A stretch of DNA of 64,000 nt from Prorocentrum cordatum. Lineage: Eukaryota; Sar; Dinophyceae; Prorocentrales; Prorocentraceae. The notes under the pieces are model-generated. The model was not told where the DNA came from and did not search any database. It saw only the letters and a program-made list of their open reading frames with translations. The stretch lies in assembly GCA_963575745.1 (NCBI GenBank), contig CAUYUJ010015948.1, positions 169,361 to 233,360 on the forward strand, given 5' to 3'. A program made the translations under genes and the position numbers. Position 1 is the first letter of the stretch; the number at the start of each line of letters is the position of its first letter. Below are positions 42,157 through 52,700 of this stretch, in pieces.

Positions 42157-43384
42157 TCAGAACACCCACAACACCACCGTGCCCGGAGCGGGGGGAGAAG
42201 GCGGAGGAAGAGGAGGAAGAGAAGGACGAGGAGGGAGGAAGGGGGAAGGGAGGAGGCATCCCCAGACCCTCTGCGACTGCACTGGAGCCACCTCCCGCAG
42301 CTGGCTGACAAGGCCCGCGTCGGTGGCGCCACTGGCGCAGGCCTGGACCCACTCCTGGCGCGGGGTGGGCACGATTGGGCGCCCGGGCCTCGGGCACATC
42401 GCGCCCGAGGACCCCTCGCGCACGACGGACACACACACACGACGGAGTCCCGCCAGCCCTGCGGGAGCGCGGCCGGCCCTAGGACAGGAGAGCATCCTCC
42501 AAGCTGGGCGTCGCTTCGTGGGAGGGCGATACTTGAGGGTGGAGGAGTGGGTGCACTCTTCGGGCCCTGGAGGCCCCCCTCAAGGGGCCCTGAAGGGCCC
42601 CTTGAGGGGCCCTACAGGGCCCCTTTTCTGTAGCCCTCGCCGCTCCCCCATGTATCGCCCCCCCATCACGCGTCGACCAACCAAGAACATGAGACGCTGC
42701 GCCGGCCAAACTGAAGAGCATTCGAGGGCACCCTCTCCCTGGATTCACAAGAACATCCAACAAAAACGAGGAGCATAAGGGCACCCTCACCGAGCCGACC
42801 TCGATCTTATACCTCGGTCCGACCGTAAGAGGTTTAGCGAATCACCCTGAGGTCCGGCGCTGCAATTCTTCCTGGACGGGCGGTCTCGCCCTAATTCCGG
42901 ACACCAAGACAATCACATATCGATCCGGCTCAAAAATACTGTGAAGGAAGAAAGGGTCTAGGGCTCCGGAGGTGATGTGTCGCAAGGATGTAGCTTGCAT
43001 CCGCGTCCTCAGCTCTCAGTGAACAGAATCCCGCCAGCGATCTCAGTGAACGGGATCCCGCCAGCCTTCGCGCGCAATGCTTTTATAGCGAGGTCGACCG
43101 CCGAAGGTACATTCTGGGAGGTCTTCGCAAGACCGGCGCCCGCGCAACCCGGGTCACCACGCAACCACGGGTCGGCCAGGGCCCCGTGGCGACCCAGCCA
43201 GCCAGTAGATGCCAAGCCCGGGCCAAAGGAGGGCGGGAAAAAGTCATCGGCCCCACGTGGCTCCTAAGCCCAGGTGGTCAAGCAGAGGGGGCTGGCTGAC
43301 ATCCGCTCGGAGGCTACTACTGGGAGGTCGTCGTCTGAAGGACTAAGGAGGATTAAGCCCCACTTGGAGGCTGTTGCGCCAAAT
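42157..43384. other. GC-rich stretch with a hairpin
   Basis: CCCCTCAAGGGGCCCT/AGGGCCCCTTGAGGGG at about 42577-42609 forms a perfect 16-bp stem. CTCAGTGAACRGRATCCCGC is repeated twice at about 43015-43065. No gene is recognised. Confidence 0.4.
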
Positions 43385-43480
43385 TCGGCAGCGGATTAAG
43401 CGGAATTACGCGGGTCTAAGCGAGATTCAGCCGGATTGAGCGACATTGAACCGGATTTAGCCGCAGTTCGGACCAGGGCA
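43385..43480. repeat. Short ~15-bp repeat AAGCGGRATT
   Basis: AAGCGGAATTACGCGGGTCT, AAGCGAGATTCAGCCGGATT, GAGCGACATTGAACCGGATT in succession. Confidence 0.5.
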
Positions 43481-43884
43481 AAATCACAATTAAACCTCCC
43501 AAGAGTTGCATCCGAACGTCCGTTGGTACTGGCGCCCGTTACGTGAGTCCGGACTAAGCGACCCTTTTCGTTGGGGAGGGGCTCCGTGTTCCTTGATTGC
43601 TTCACAAGTTGCCTTGGGTGTTTCCCTTTGGCTTTCGATGGGAAGTCGAAGTTCAACTTGTGGATAGAAGGGGCCTCGTTCCTTATGTAGGGCTCCCTGG
43701 GTCAACGCCCCGACTGTAGGACCGGATTCGGCGGCTCCCGTCGGGACAGAGGCGTGCTGGACAAACTCCGGCAAGCGCTTCACGGCAACGCGCGGCGGCG
43801 CCTGGGGCCCCCCGTCGAAAAAGTCCCCCTGGGCAGGTCCAGGCCAAGTCGCCGCAAGGCCCGGACCACGGGTGCCCCAAAACT
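43481..43884. other. Spacer
   Basis: No recognised gene; overlapping minus frames are compositional. Confidence 0.35.
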
Positions 43885-44057
43885 CTAGGGCTCCCAACTT
43901 CGCGCTTCGCGCTCCGCGAAGCGCGAATGACTTCGCGCTCTCGCGCCGCCCCCCCAAAGGGAGAAAAGGAGGACGAGGAGGAGGGGGAGGAGGAACGAGG
44001 ACCGCGAGGCGCGAAGCGCGAATGACTTCGCGCCCTCGGGGGAGCCCTTTTGAAAAC
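43885..44057. repeat. Dispersed palindrome-rich element, copy 1 (partner 58461-58638)
   Basis: Starts CTAGGGCTCCCAACTTCGCG and ends GGGAGCCCTTTTGAAAA. Inside, CGCGAAGCGCGAATGACTTCGCG-like words occur at both ends as inverted repeats, around a purine core (AGGAGGACGAGGAGGAGGGG). About 90% identical by eye to the second copy, same orientation. Confidence 0.75.
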
Positions 44058-44729
44058 TCCTGGGCGCGGCCCTGGGGGCCCCAAGAGTGCACGCCAGGGA
44101 GGCGCCACCTATAGGCGGCAGGCCCCCCTGTTCTCGGGCTATAACAGCGCTCCAGGACGGCCCCAGAGGCGCCCAAAAGACGGCCCATAAGGGAGGGCTC
44201 CGCCCAAACCCGAGGAGGGCCCCCAAGAGTCAAAACGGAGTCCTCCTTCATGCTATTTCTCCTTGGTCTTTCAGGGTGCTCGAAGATTTTGGCTTCTCCG
44301 CCTTTGCGGGTTTCCGACCGCCCAGGACGGGCCAAGAGGCCGCCAAGATCGCCCCAAGTCGGACGGCCCCAAAAGGACTCCAACACGGCCCAAGAGGCCT
44401 CCCACGAGAGTAGTCGCTGCGACCAGACGGGCACGCGGCAACGACGACACTGTACGGGGTGGCGGAATGAGCGAAACGATTATCAACACTGACCTGGACT
44501 GAGCGGGATGAGCCGGGTTTGTGTCGGGTTGGGCATAAGGGAGCAGCACAACCCTGTCAACCTAGACCAAGACGTGCTGCGTGTCGAGCTGCGCGGCTGT
44601 GAGCGGGCGGCGGCTGAGCCTTGCTGGCCCCTCTCCTCGATGCCTCACGGCTGTCTCCCTGGACCGGAAAGTGGCTGCCGCTTCCCTTCCCGCGGATGGC
44701 GGGACGTTCTGGCAACAACAGCATAAAAA
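44058..44729. repeat. Degenerate GGACGGCCCCAAGAGG repeats and spacer
   Basis: GACGGCCCCAGAGGCGCCCA, GGGCCAAGAGGCCGCCAAGA and similar words recur to about 44410, related to 38.9-39.5 kb. The rest has no recognised gene. Confidence 0.4.
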
Positions 44730-45689
44730 AGGGGCCCAGGGACACACAAACGAGTGGCACGCGTGCCCTGGCTCTTGCACATTTGAGGAGAGAAAGAGGA
44801 GGAGGGGCATGTGGGGGGCAAGGGCAAGGGGATGGGGGACCAGAGCCAGGGGGACGGAACCACGAAAATAAAGGGGCCGGGGCGAGGAGGGCTGGGGCCG
44901 AGGTCAGGGTCGGGGCGAGTGGGGGTCCAGGGCAAGGGCAGGGGGACTGAAGCTCGGACCAGGGGCCAGAGGTCTGGGCTCGAACCACGAAAATACACGG
45001 TCCGGGGCGAGGAGGGCTGGGGCGAAAGCTAGGGTCGGGGCGAGTGGGGCCAAGGCCGGGAAACAAGCTGAGTTCAGCCAGGGCCAGAAGGCTGGGGCTC
45101 GGACCAGAGGCCAGAGGTCCGGGTTGGTGCGAGGGGGCGAGGGGGGGCGGGCCACAGCCAGGGGGACGACGACAAACCACGAACCACGAAAATAGAAGGG
45201 CCCGGGCGAGGGGGGCTGGGGCTAGAGACAGGGGGCGCCAGAGCCAAGGAGGGAGGCTGGGTTCAGGGCCAGGGCAAGAGGACGGGGGCGAGGGGGCCAG
45301 GGGAAGTAGGCCAGAGCCAGGGGGACGACGACGAACGGCGTGTGAGTTTCTGAAAGCGTGGACTTGAGCTCGCTCAAGCTTCGCTCTGCAGGGGGGGGGG
45401 GGCGTACGTTATTTCCGACGTCATTTACGACGTTTTTTGGTACACGGGGATATTTCCGACGTCATTTCGTACGTTTTTCGGTGCCCGGGGACAGGGGGGT
45501 ATAGAAAACTCCACTTCCGGAGCCCCCCCGGATCGGCGGCACTGGCCGGAGGCCAGCCCAATAAAAGGTCCGGGGCGAGGGGGGGCGCCAGAGGCAAGGA
45601 GGGAGGCTGGGTTCAGGGCCAGGGCAGGAGGACGGGGGCGAGGGGGCCAGGGGAAGCAGGCCAGAGCCAGGGGGACGATGACGAACCAC
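44730..45689. repeat. G-rich degenerate repeats (GGGCCAGGGCAAGGGGGACG type)
   Basis: Words such as GCCAGAGCCAGGGGGACGAC, CACGAAAATARAGGGCCCGG and GGCTGGGTTCAGGGCCAGGG recur irregularly and again at 46960-47163. 45519-45554 is the second copy of the 35-bp repeat found at 20917-20951. CGACGTCATTTACGACGTTTTT is a short palindromic duplication at about 45417-45480. Confidence 0.5.
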
Positions 45690-46960
45690 GAAAACAAGTG
45701 GCACGCGTGCCCTGGCTCTTGCACAAAGGTGTCCGAGGCTCAGGGGGGCTGCCCTGGGAAGCCTGGGCGGGGGGGGGCAGAGGGGGGGGGGCAGGGGGAC
45801 GAACGACACGACACGACACGACACGAAAATAAAAGTGGCCCAGGGGGGCTACCCTGGGAAGCGTGGACAGGGGGGGGGGGGGGACGAACGACACGACGAA
45901 CGACGAAAATAAAGGGTTCCGTGGCCCAGGGGGGCTACCCTGGGAAGCGTGGACAGGGGGGGGGGCGAGGGGGACGAACGACACGACGAACGACGAAAAT
46001 AAAGGGTTCCGTGGCCCAGGGGGGCTACCCTGGGAAGCGTGGACAGGGGGGGGGGTGGGACGAACGACACGACGAACGACGAAAATAAGTTCCGTGGCCC
46101 AGGGGGGCTACCCTGGGAAGCGTGGACAGGGGGGGGGGCGAGGAGGACGAACGACACGACGAACGACGGGTTCCGTGGCTACCCTGGGAAGCGTGGACGG
46201 GGGGGGGCGAGGGGACCCTGGGAAGCGAGGGGACGAACGACACGACGAAAGACGAAATAAAGGGTTCCGTGGCCCAGGGGGGCTACCCTGGGAAGCGTGG
46301 ACGGGGGGGGGCGAGGGGTACCCTGGGAAGCGTGGACAGGGGGGGGGGCGAGGGGGACGGGGGGGGGGCGAGGGGGACGAACGACACGACGAACGACGAA
46401 AATAAAGGGTTCCGTGGCCCAGGGGGGCTACCCTGGGAAGCGTGGACAGGGGGGGGCGAGGGGGACGAACGACACGACGAACGACGAAAATAAAGATGTC
46501 CGAGCTCTAGAGCACAGCTGTGCAAGAGAATAAAGGGTTCCGTGGCCCAGGGGGGCTACCCTGGGAAGCGTGGACAGGGGGGGGGGCGAGGGGTACCCTG
46601 GGAAGCGTGGACAGGGGGGGGGGGCGAGGGGGGCGGGAGGGGGGCGAGGGGGACGAACGACACGACGAACGACGAAAATAAAGGGTTCCGTGGCCCAGGG
46701 GGGCTACCCTGGGAAGCGTGGACAGGGGGGGGGGGCGAGGGGTACCCTGGGAAGCGTGGACAGGGGGGGGGGCGAGGGGGACGGGGGGGGGGCGAGGGGG
46801 ACGAACGACACGACGAACGACGAAAATAAAGGGTTCCGTGGCCCAGGGGGGCTACCCTGGGAAGCGTGGACAGGGGGGGGGCGAGGGGGACGAACGACAC
46901 GACGAACGACGAAAATAAAGATGTCCGAGCTCTAGAGCACAGCTGTGCAAGAGAATAAAA
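45690..46960 (+). repeat. ~90-bp VNTR with long G runs, about 12-14 units
   Basis: Unit order: GGGGGACGAACGACACGACG, AACGACGAAAATAAAGGGTT, CCGTGGCCCAGGGGGGCTAC, CCTGGGAAGCGTGGACAGGG and a run of 7-11 G. TACCCTGGGAAGCG recurs at about 45850, 45937, 46027, 46110, 46285, 46318, 46430, 46558, 46586, 46708, 46742 and 46854; short-spaced pairs are internally deleted units. Two larger blocks end in GATGTCCGAGCTCTAGAGCA (46495, 46920). Recent expansion is likely because unit identity is very high. Confidence 0.88.
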
Positions 46961-47214
46961 TGTCCGGGGCGAGGGGGGCCTGGGGCCAGGGCCAGGGGAC
47001 GCCAGAGCAAAGGAGGGAGGCTGGGTTCAGGGCCAGGGCAGGAGGACTGGGGCTCGGACCAGGAGCCAGAGGTCCGGGTTGGGACGCGGAGGCCAGGGGA
47101 TGGGGGGCGACGACGATGATGGGAAGCCAGAGCCAAGGGGACGACGACGAAAAACGAAAATAGAAATGTCCGAGCTCTAGCACACAACTGTGCAAGAGAA
47201 CCAATACACACAAA
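46961..47214. repeat. G-rich degenerate repeats, continuation
   Basis: Same words as 44730-45689. It ends with a third ATGTCCGAGCTCTAG.ACA block at about 47166. Confidence 0.5.
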
Positions 47215-47338
47215 TCCAGGGACTTCCCATATGTTCGCATGATTTCTGGGGTTTCGTCTTCCCCCCACTTCTCATAATTTCCCATCTGTTCCTGGGAACC
47301 CGCGATTCATTGTGTCTGTGTGTTTCCCCTCCTGACAG
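47215..47338 (+). repeat. Dispersed CCCACTTCCCATATTT element, copy 3
   Basis: Ordered landmarks as in copies 1 and 2: CTTCCCATATGTTC, TTTCTGGGGTTTCGTCTT, CCCCCCACTTCTCATAATTT, CCCATCTGTTCCTGGGAA, TGTGTCTGTGTGTTTCCCCT and CCTGA at the end. Confidence 0.6.
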
Positions 47339-47860
47339 CAGCTTATGTCGGGCTGGCCCAGGGGACCAAAGTTGTCCCAAACCAAACCCGGGTCTTCCCA
47401 AACCAAACGGGTCTTCCCAAACCAACGCCCCCGGGTCTTTCCAAACCAACCGGGTCTTCCCAAACCAACGTGCCGGGTCTTCCCAAACCAACGTGCCGGG
47501 TCTTCCCAAACCAACCCCCGGGTCATCCCAAACCAACCGGGTCTTCCCAAACCAATTCCTCGGGTCTTCCCAAACCAAACGGGTCTCCTCAAACTAGCAT
47601 TCTGGGTCTTCTACACTTGAGGGTGTTCTCAAATCCTGGAAGGACCCGGAGGATAGGCGTTCCCTAGGCCTACCCCTAGGCCTACCCCCTAGGTTTGCTT
47701 TAGGCCTACCCCTAGGCCTACCCCGTGGCCAACCCCCTATGTCTACCTTAGGCCTACCCCTAGGCCTACCCCCTAGGCCTACCCTAGGCCTACCCGTACG
47801 CCTTCCCCCTCGGCTCCACCCTGGGTCTACATCTTAGGCCTACCCTGCCTGCCCGACCCG
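47339..47860 (+). repeat. Two short tandem repeats
   Basis: GGGTCTTCCCAAACCAA-(C/ACG) units of about 18-24 bp lie at 47375-47600. They are followed by AGGCCTACCCCT units of about 11-13 bp at 47655-47860. Confidence 0.75.
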
Positions 47861-49330
47861 ACCGCTCGTTAGGGTCCGCCCGCCCGACCCGACCAAACCA
47901 ACCCGTTTGTGTCCGCCCGACCCGACCCGACCCGACCCGACCCGACCGTTAGGGTGCTCGCGTGTCAACTCGATCATGTACCACACTCTAATGTCCGCCC
48001 GCCCGACCCGACCCGCTTGTTTGGGTCCGCCCGCCCGACCCGACCCGACCTGCCCGTTAGGGCCCGCCCGCCCGACCCGACCCGACCCGCCCGTTGGGAT
48101 TCCCCCGCACGACCCGACCCGACCCGACCCGTTAGGGTAGTCGCGTTAATGTCCCGCTCGCCCGACCCGACCCGACCTGCCCGTTAGGGTCCGCCCGCCC
48201 GACCCGACCCGACCCGCCCGTTGGGATTCCCCCGCACGACCCGACCCGACCCGACCCGTTAGGGTAGTCGCGTTAAAATCCCGCTCGCCCGACCCGAACC
48301 TGCCCGTTAGGGTCCGCCCGCCCGACCCGACCCGACCCGCCCGTTGGGATTCCCCCGCACGGCCCGACCCGACCCGACCCGTTACGGTAGTCGCGTTAAT
48401 GTCCCGCTCGCCCGACCCGACCCGCCCGTTAGGGTCCGCCGTTCGACCCGACCCGACCCGACCCGCCCATCAGGGTCCGCCCGCCCGAGCCGACCAGACC
48501 CGCCCGTTAAGGTCCGCCCGCCCCGCCCCGGCCCGAGAAGGCTTTCGCGTGTGAGCTCGATCATGCACCACACTGTAATGTCCCGCCCGCCCGACCCGAC
48601 CCGACCGTTGAGGTCCGCCCGCCCGACCCCGCCCGTTAGGGTTCTCGGTGTCGATTATGCACCACACTTTATGGGCCCGCCCGCCGACCCGCCCGTAAGG
48701 TCCGCCCGCCCGACCCGACCCACCCGCCCGTCGGGTCCGCCCGACCCGACCCACCCGTCAGGGTACTCGCGCGTGAACTCGATCGCGCACCATATTTTAA
48801 TGTCCCGCCCGCCGACCCGACCCGCCCGCTAGGGTCCGCCCGCTGACCCGACCCGACCCGCCCGTTAGGGCCCGCCCGCCCGACCCGACCCGACCCGCCC
48901 GAGAAGGCCCGCTTGCACGACCCGACCCGACCCGCCCGTTAGGGTTCTTGCGTGTGAACTCGATCAGGCACCACACTATAATGTCCCGCCCGCCCGACCC
49001 GACCCGCCCGTTAGGGTCCGCCGCCCGACCCGACCCGACCCGCCCATTCAGGTCCGCCGCCCGACCCGACCCGACCCGCCCGTTAGGGTACTCGCGTGTC
49101 AACTCGATCACGCACCGCACTTTAATGTCCCGCCCGCCCGGCCCGACCCACCCTTTAGGGTCCGCCCGCCCGACCCGACCCGACCCGCCTGTTATGGATC
49201 CCCCCGCCCGACCCGACCCGACCCGCCCGTTAGGGTTCTCGCGTGTGAACTCGATCATGCACCACAATGTAATGTCCGCCCCGCCCGACCCGACCCGCCC
49301 GTTAGGGCCCGCCCGCCCGACCCGACCCAA
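47861..49330 (+). repeat. CCCGCCCGACCCGACCCG array with embedded longer unit
   Basis: Dense CCGACCCGACC with CCGTTAGGGTCCGCCCGCC forms the base array. About every 100-300 bp a longer insert appears with GTTAGGGT(T/A)CTCGCGTGT, GAACTCGATCATGCACCACA and CTNTAATGTCCCGCCCGC (about 47949, 48545, 48650, 48765, 48945, 49087, 49225). In 48130-48400 a different insert (GTAGTCGCGTTAATGTCCCG) replaces it. Higher-order structure is evident. Confidence 0.82.
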
Positions 49331-49745
49331 TCTGCTCTGAAACCCAAGGATGTTGGGCATGAAAACGAACAAACCGCCTGAGACATCCCCACAAACTGGC
49401 CGCGGACGGGCCCGTGTCCTATTCCCTGGCGGCTCCCCTTAGGGGTGCTGAAACCAGCGCCCCGCCTGAGACATCCTCAAAATCTGCTCTGAAAGCCCAG
49501 GATGTTGGGCATGAGAACCATCAAACCGCCTGAGACATCCCCACAAACTGGCCGCGGACGGGCCGGTGAAAACACCCCTGGCGGCTCCCTTCAGGGGTGC
49601 TGAAACCAGCGCCCCGCCTGAGACATCCTCACAATCTGCTCTGAAAGCAAAGGATGTTGGGCATGAAAACCATCAAACCGCCTGAGACATCCCCACAAAC
49701 TGGCCGCGAACGGGCCGGTGAAAACACCCCTGGCGGCTCCCGTTG
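49331..49745 (+). repeat. 152-bp tandem repeat, 2.7 units
   Basis: TCTGCTCTGAAA starts at 49331, 49483 and 49634. Each unit holds two GAGACATCC(C/T)CA blocks and GGCGGCTCCC-TT-AGGGGTGC. The unit is probably itself an ancient duplication. Confidence 0.85.
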
Positions 49746-50089
49746 CGAGTCTGACTATGACTAGGTCTGAGTATGAGGAGGTCTTAATCCGCGCGGTGAG
49801 CAACTCAGACTATGAGAAGGTCTGCGTATGTGTAGGTCTGAGTATGCGCAAGTCTGTGTATGAGCAGGTCCGGGAACGAGTCTGGGTATGAGTAATTATG
49901 GGCATGAAGGAGTCCCAGCATGAGTAAGAATGAATATAAGTAGGCCTGCATCATGTGCGTTGAGTAAGTCAGACCATGAGAAGGTATGAGTACGAGTAGG
50001 TATGAGTATGAGTAAGTCTGTGTATGAGTAGGTGTGTTCTCTCTGGAGTCGGCGCTGTCCGAGTAAAAACAAGAACAGCATCTTAGGAT
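49746..50089 (+). repeat. GTATGAGTAGGTCT degenerate repeat
   Basis: TATGAGTAGGTCTGAGTATG-like words with a period of about 12-18 bp until about 50040; after that a short spacer. Confidence 0.65.
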
Positions 50090-50695
50090 ACGGGGAAAAC
50101 GCACACACACACTGGATTCGAGACTCAGGAGAAGGGCAACCTATAGGAACACACGGAACACATACAGGACTTGAGCCACAAAAAACGGGCAATCAACATG
50201 CACATTCGAAAACACGTAAAACTCGAACCACAACAGAAAGACAATCGATAAATGCATCCGTAAAACACATAGGACTCGATCCACAAGAGAGGGACAACTG
50301 ATAAGCACATCTATGAACACATAGTATTCGAGCCACCGGAAAATGACAGTATATAAGCACATGCGTAAAACACACAATGATAAGTACAAGATATAGGCAG
50401 ATACGTAAAGCACATGGGATCCGAACCACAGGGAAGCGGCGATCTATGAACACATACGTGAACACATGAGAGTCGAGCCACATGTGAAGGACAATCCGGA
50501 GGCACATACGTGAAACCCACAAGTTTCGAGCCACAGCAGGGGGCAGTCCGTAGGCACATCTGTAAAACTCCTGAGCTTCGAGCCACATGAGACAGGCAAT
50601 GCGCAGGCACATGTGTAAAATGCTCTGGGTTCGAGACCCAGGGTACGGGCCACTTTGAAGGAGCACACGTGAAGCACATTGAAAAGTTCGAGCCT
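50090..50695 (+). repeat. ~60-bp tandem repeat, about ten units
   Basis: Consensus about CACATACGTAAAACACATGA, GATTCGAGCCACAGGAGAGG, GACAATCGATAGG. The same unit reappears at 51740-51915 and 52185-52700, between copies of the next block. Confidence 0.78.
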
Positions 50696-51073
50696 CGGGA
50701 GGCGAGTGCGAGGCCTCCCGAGGCTCGAAGAGAGGGAGTACATTGAAGCAGGAGAAGGGAGTGCGAGGCCTCGGGAGGCCAATGGGGCGCCCAGAGGCGT
50801 ACAAGTCGACAAATCGACACCACATACACTGATGATAACCCTTCGACGTACCGTCCCGGGGCCGGGGGTGGGCTCTGGAGGCCCGGGGGAGGGCCGCCCA
50901 ACGGTCAAGCAGTCAACGCATCGACACAGGAAACAGATCCACTTCCGACGTTCCGTCCACGGACCCAAAGAGGCCTGGGGAGCCACCTAGGAGCCGATCC
51001 ACAGGAGAGGCGCAATCTTTAAGTATACAAATATATGCACATACATCTAGCCATATACGTATATATACACACC
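50696..51073 (+). repeat. Duplicated block, copy 1 (partner 51955-52185)
   Basis: Shared order: gtgcgaggcctcgggaggcc, gcccagaggcgt, aaatcgacaccacatac-like, cttcgacgtaccgtcccggg, gaggcccgggggagggccgccca, acttccgacgttccg, aggcctggggagccac. It is followed by one ~60-bp unit and an AT-rich stretch. Confidence 0.7.
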
Positions 51074-51650
51074 TCAGAGTGAGGGGGCCGAACGGTCATT
51101 CATTGTCCCTAAGACGTGGCTGAAATAGGAATCCGTGGTGAGGATTATGCTTGTTGCGTTGTTGTTGTTGTTGCTGTTGTTGTTGCTGTTGTTATTGTTG
51201 TTGTTTGTTGTCGTCGTCCCACCCGCGACCCACCCCGCGACCCACCCCGCGACACACCCCGCGACCCACTTCGCGACCCACCCCGCGACCCACCTCGCGA
51301 CCCACCCGCGACCAACCCGCGACCCATCCTGCGACCCAACCCCGACCCACCCGCGACCCACCCAGCGACCCACCCGCGATCCAAGCCGCGACCCACCCAC
51401 GACCCAAGCCGCGACACGTCCGTGACCCACCCGCAACCCACCCGCGGCCCACTTGCGACCCACCCGCGACCCATCCTTCGACCCACCCGCGACCCACCCC
51501 GCGACCCACCCGCGTCCCACCCGCGACCCATTTGCGACCCATTTGCGACCCACCCGCGACCTACCCACACTGGTTGAACGAAAAAATCGGCGCCCGCGGC
51601 GGGCTCGTTGTATAGTTTGTGAAACCTTGGCGCCTGCGGCGGGCTGCGCC
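51074..51650 (+). repeat. Inverted partner of 40396-41205
   Basis: CAGAGTGAGGGGGCCGAACG, TTCATTGTCCCTAAGACGTG, a (GTT)n-type block at 51145-51210, then GCGACCCACCC units to about 51560, then AATCGGCGCCCGCGGCGGGC and GGCGCCTGCGGCGGGC. The order is the reverse complement of 40.4-41.2 kb. The open frames through it (for example minus 51074-52009) are repeat-driven. Confidence 0.78.
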
Positions 51651-51954
51651 AGAGTCTCGCAGACTGCCGATATCCCCACTGCCCCCTCACTCGCATCCGC
51701 ATCTGCATGGTGCTGCGTAGATGTAGAGGCGTGTACATACAGCCACATCGGAAGACACATGGTATTCGGGCCACAGGAGGGGGCAATGCATAGGCACATA
51801 CGTAACCACACACGAGATTTGAGCCACGGGAGAGGGAATATGTAGGCACATAAGTAAACACACATGAGGATCGAGCCCAAGGAAAGGGCCAATCTAAAGG
51901 CACCTACGTAACACACACACACACACACATCACGAAAAAAAATCGCCACAAGAA
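51651..51954 (+). repeat. Spacer and ~60-bp units
   Basis: About three ~60-bp units (51740-51915) followed by an (AC)n run (51915-51930). Confidence 0.6.
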
Positions 51955-52184
51955 AAAGAGGTGTGAGGCCTCGGGGGGGCCGGGAGGCGTCCAGAGGCAT
52001 CAAAATCAACGAATCGACACGGGATACAAATCAACTTCCGACGCTCCGTCCTGGGGCCCAGAGGGGGCTCGGGAGGCCCCCGGGGAGGACCGCCCAGAGG
52101 GGAAACACTTAACGAACCGACGCATGAAACACCTAAACTTTCAAAGTTCCGAGCCAAGGCCCGTGGAGGCCTGGGGAGCCACAT
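51955..52184 (+). repeat. Duplicated block, copy 2
   Basis: Same landmarks as 50696-50990 (gtgaggcctcggggg, gtccagaggcatc, acttccgacgctccgtcctg, aggcctggggagccacat). Diverged perhaps 20-25%. Confidence 0.7.
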
Positions 52185-52700
52185 AAGATTCGAACCACAA
52201 GAGAAGGGCAATATAATATATAGGCACATATGGAAAACAAATGATATTCGAACCATTGGAAAGGATAATCCGTAGGCACGTGCGTAAAACACACAGGACT
52301 CGAGCGACAGGAAAAAATCAATCCGTAGGCATATACGAAAAACGCATATGACTCGCGCCCCGCGAAAAGGAACCAAAGGAGATGGGCAATATGTAGGAAC
52401 ATCTATCGGAACACATGTGACTCGAGCCCTGGGAGAGGGGCAATCAAACAAATGTAGAACACATAGGTTTCGAGGCCCAGGACAGGGGCAGTACGTGGGA
52501 GCACACGTAAAAAACAAATATAGCATTCGAGCCCCAGGAGAGGCTCAAACTATAAGATAATGCAAAACACACACGGTACGGGCAGCCCGCTCGGCCAGCG
52601 AGACGTTCCCCCCAGGCCTCCCCCTTGTGGAGATTCTGGTGAAGGAACAGGAGATTCGAGACGCAGTAGAGGGCCACTCAATAAGAACACGCGTAAAACG
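52185..52700 (+). repeat. ~60-bp tandem repeat, about eight units
   Basis: Same unit as at 50090-50695. Towards the end two CCCGCTCGGCCAGCGAGACG / GTGGAGATTCTGGT pieces (52580-52640, 52700-52770) interrupt. Confidence 0.72.

Noticed and set aside
44730-49372. Many Gly/Arg/Pro frames of 70-190 codons
   Set aside because: All follow the periodicity of VNTRs and minisatellites, with frames open on both strands.
50600-50660. GGTTCGAGACCC resembling a tRNA B box
   Set aside because: It is one unit of the ~60-bp repeat; no A box at the right distance and no cloverleaf.
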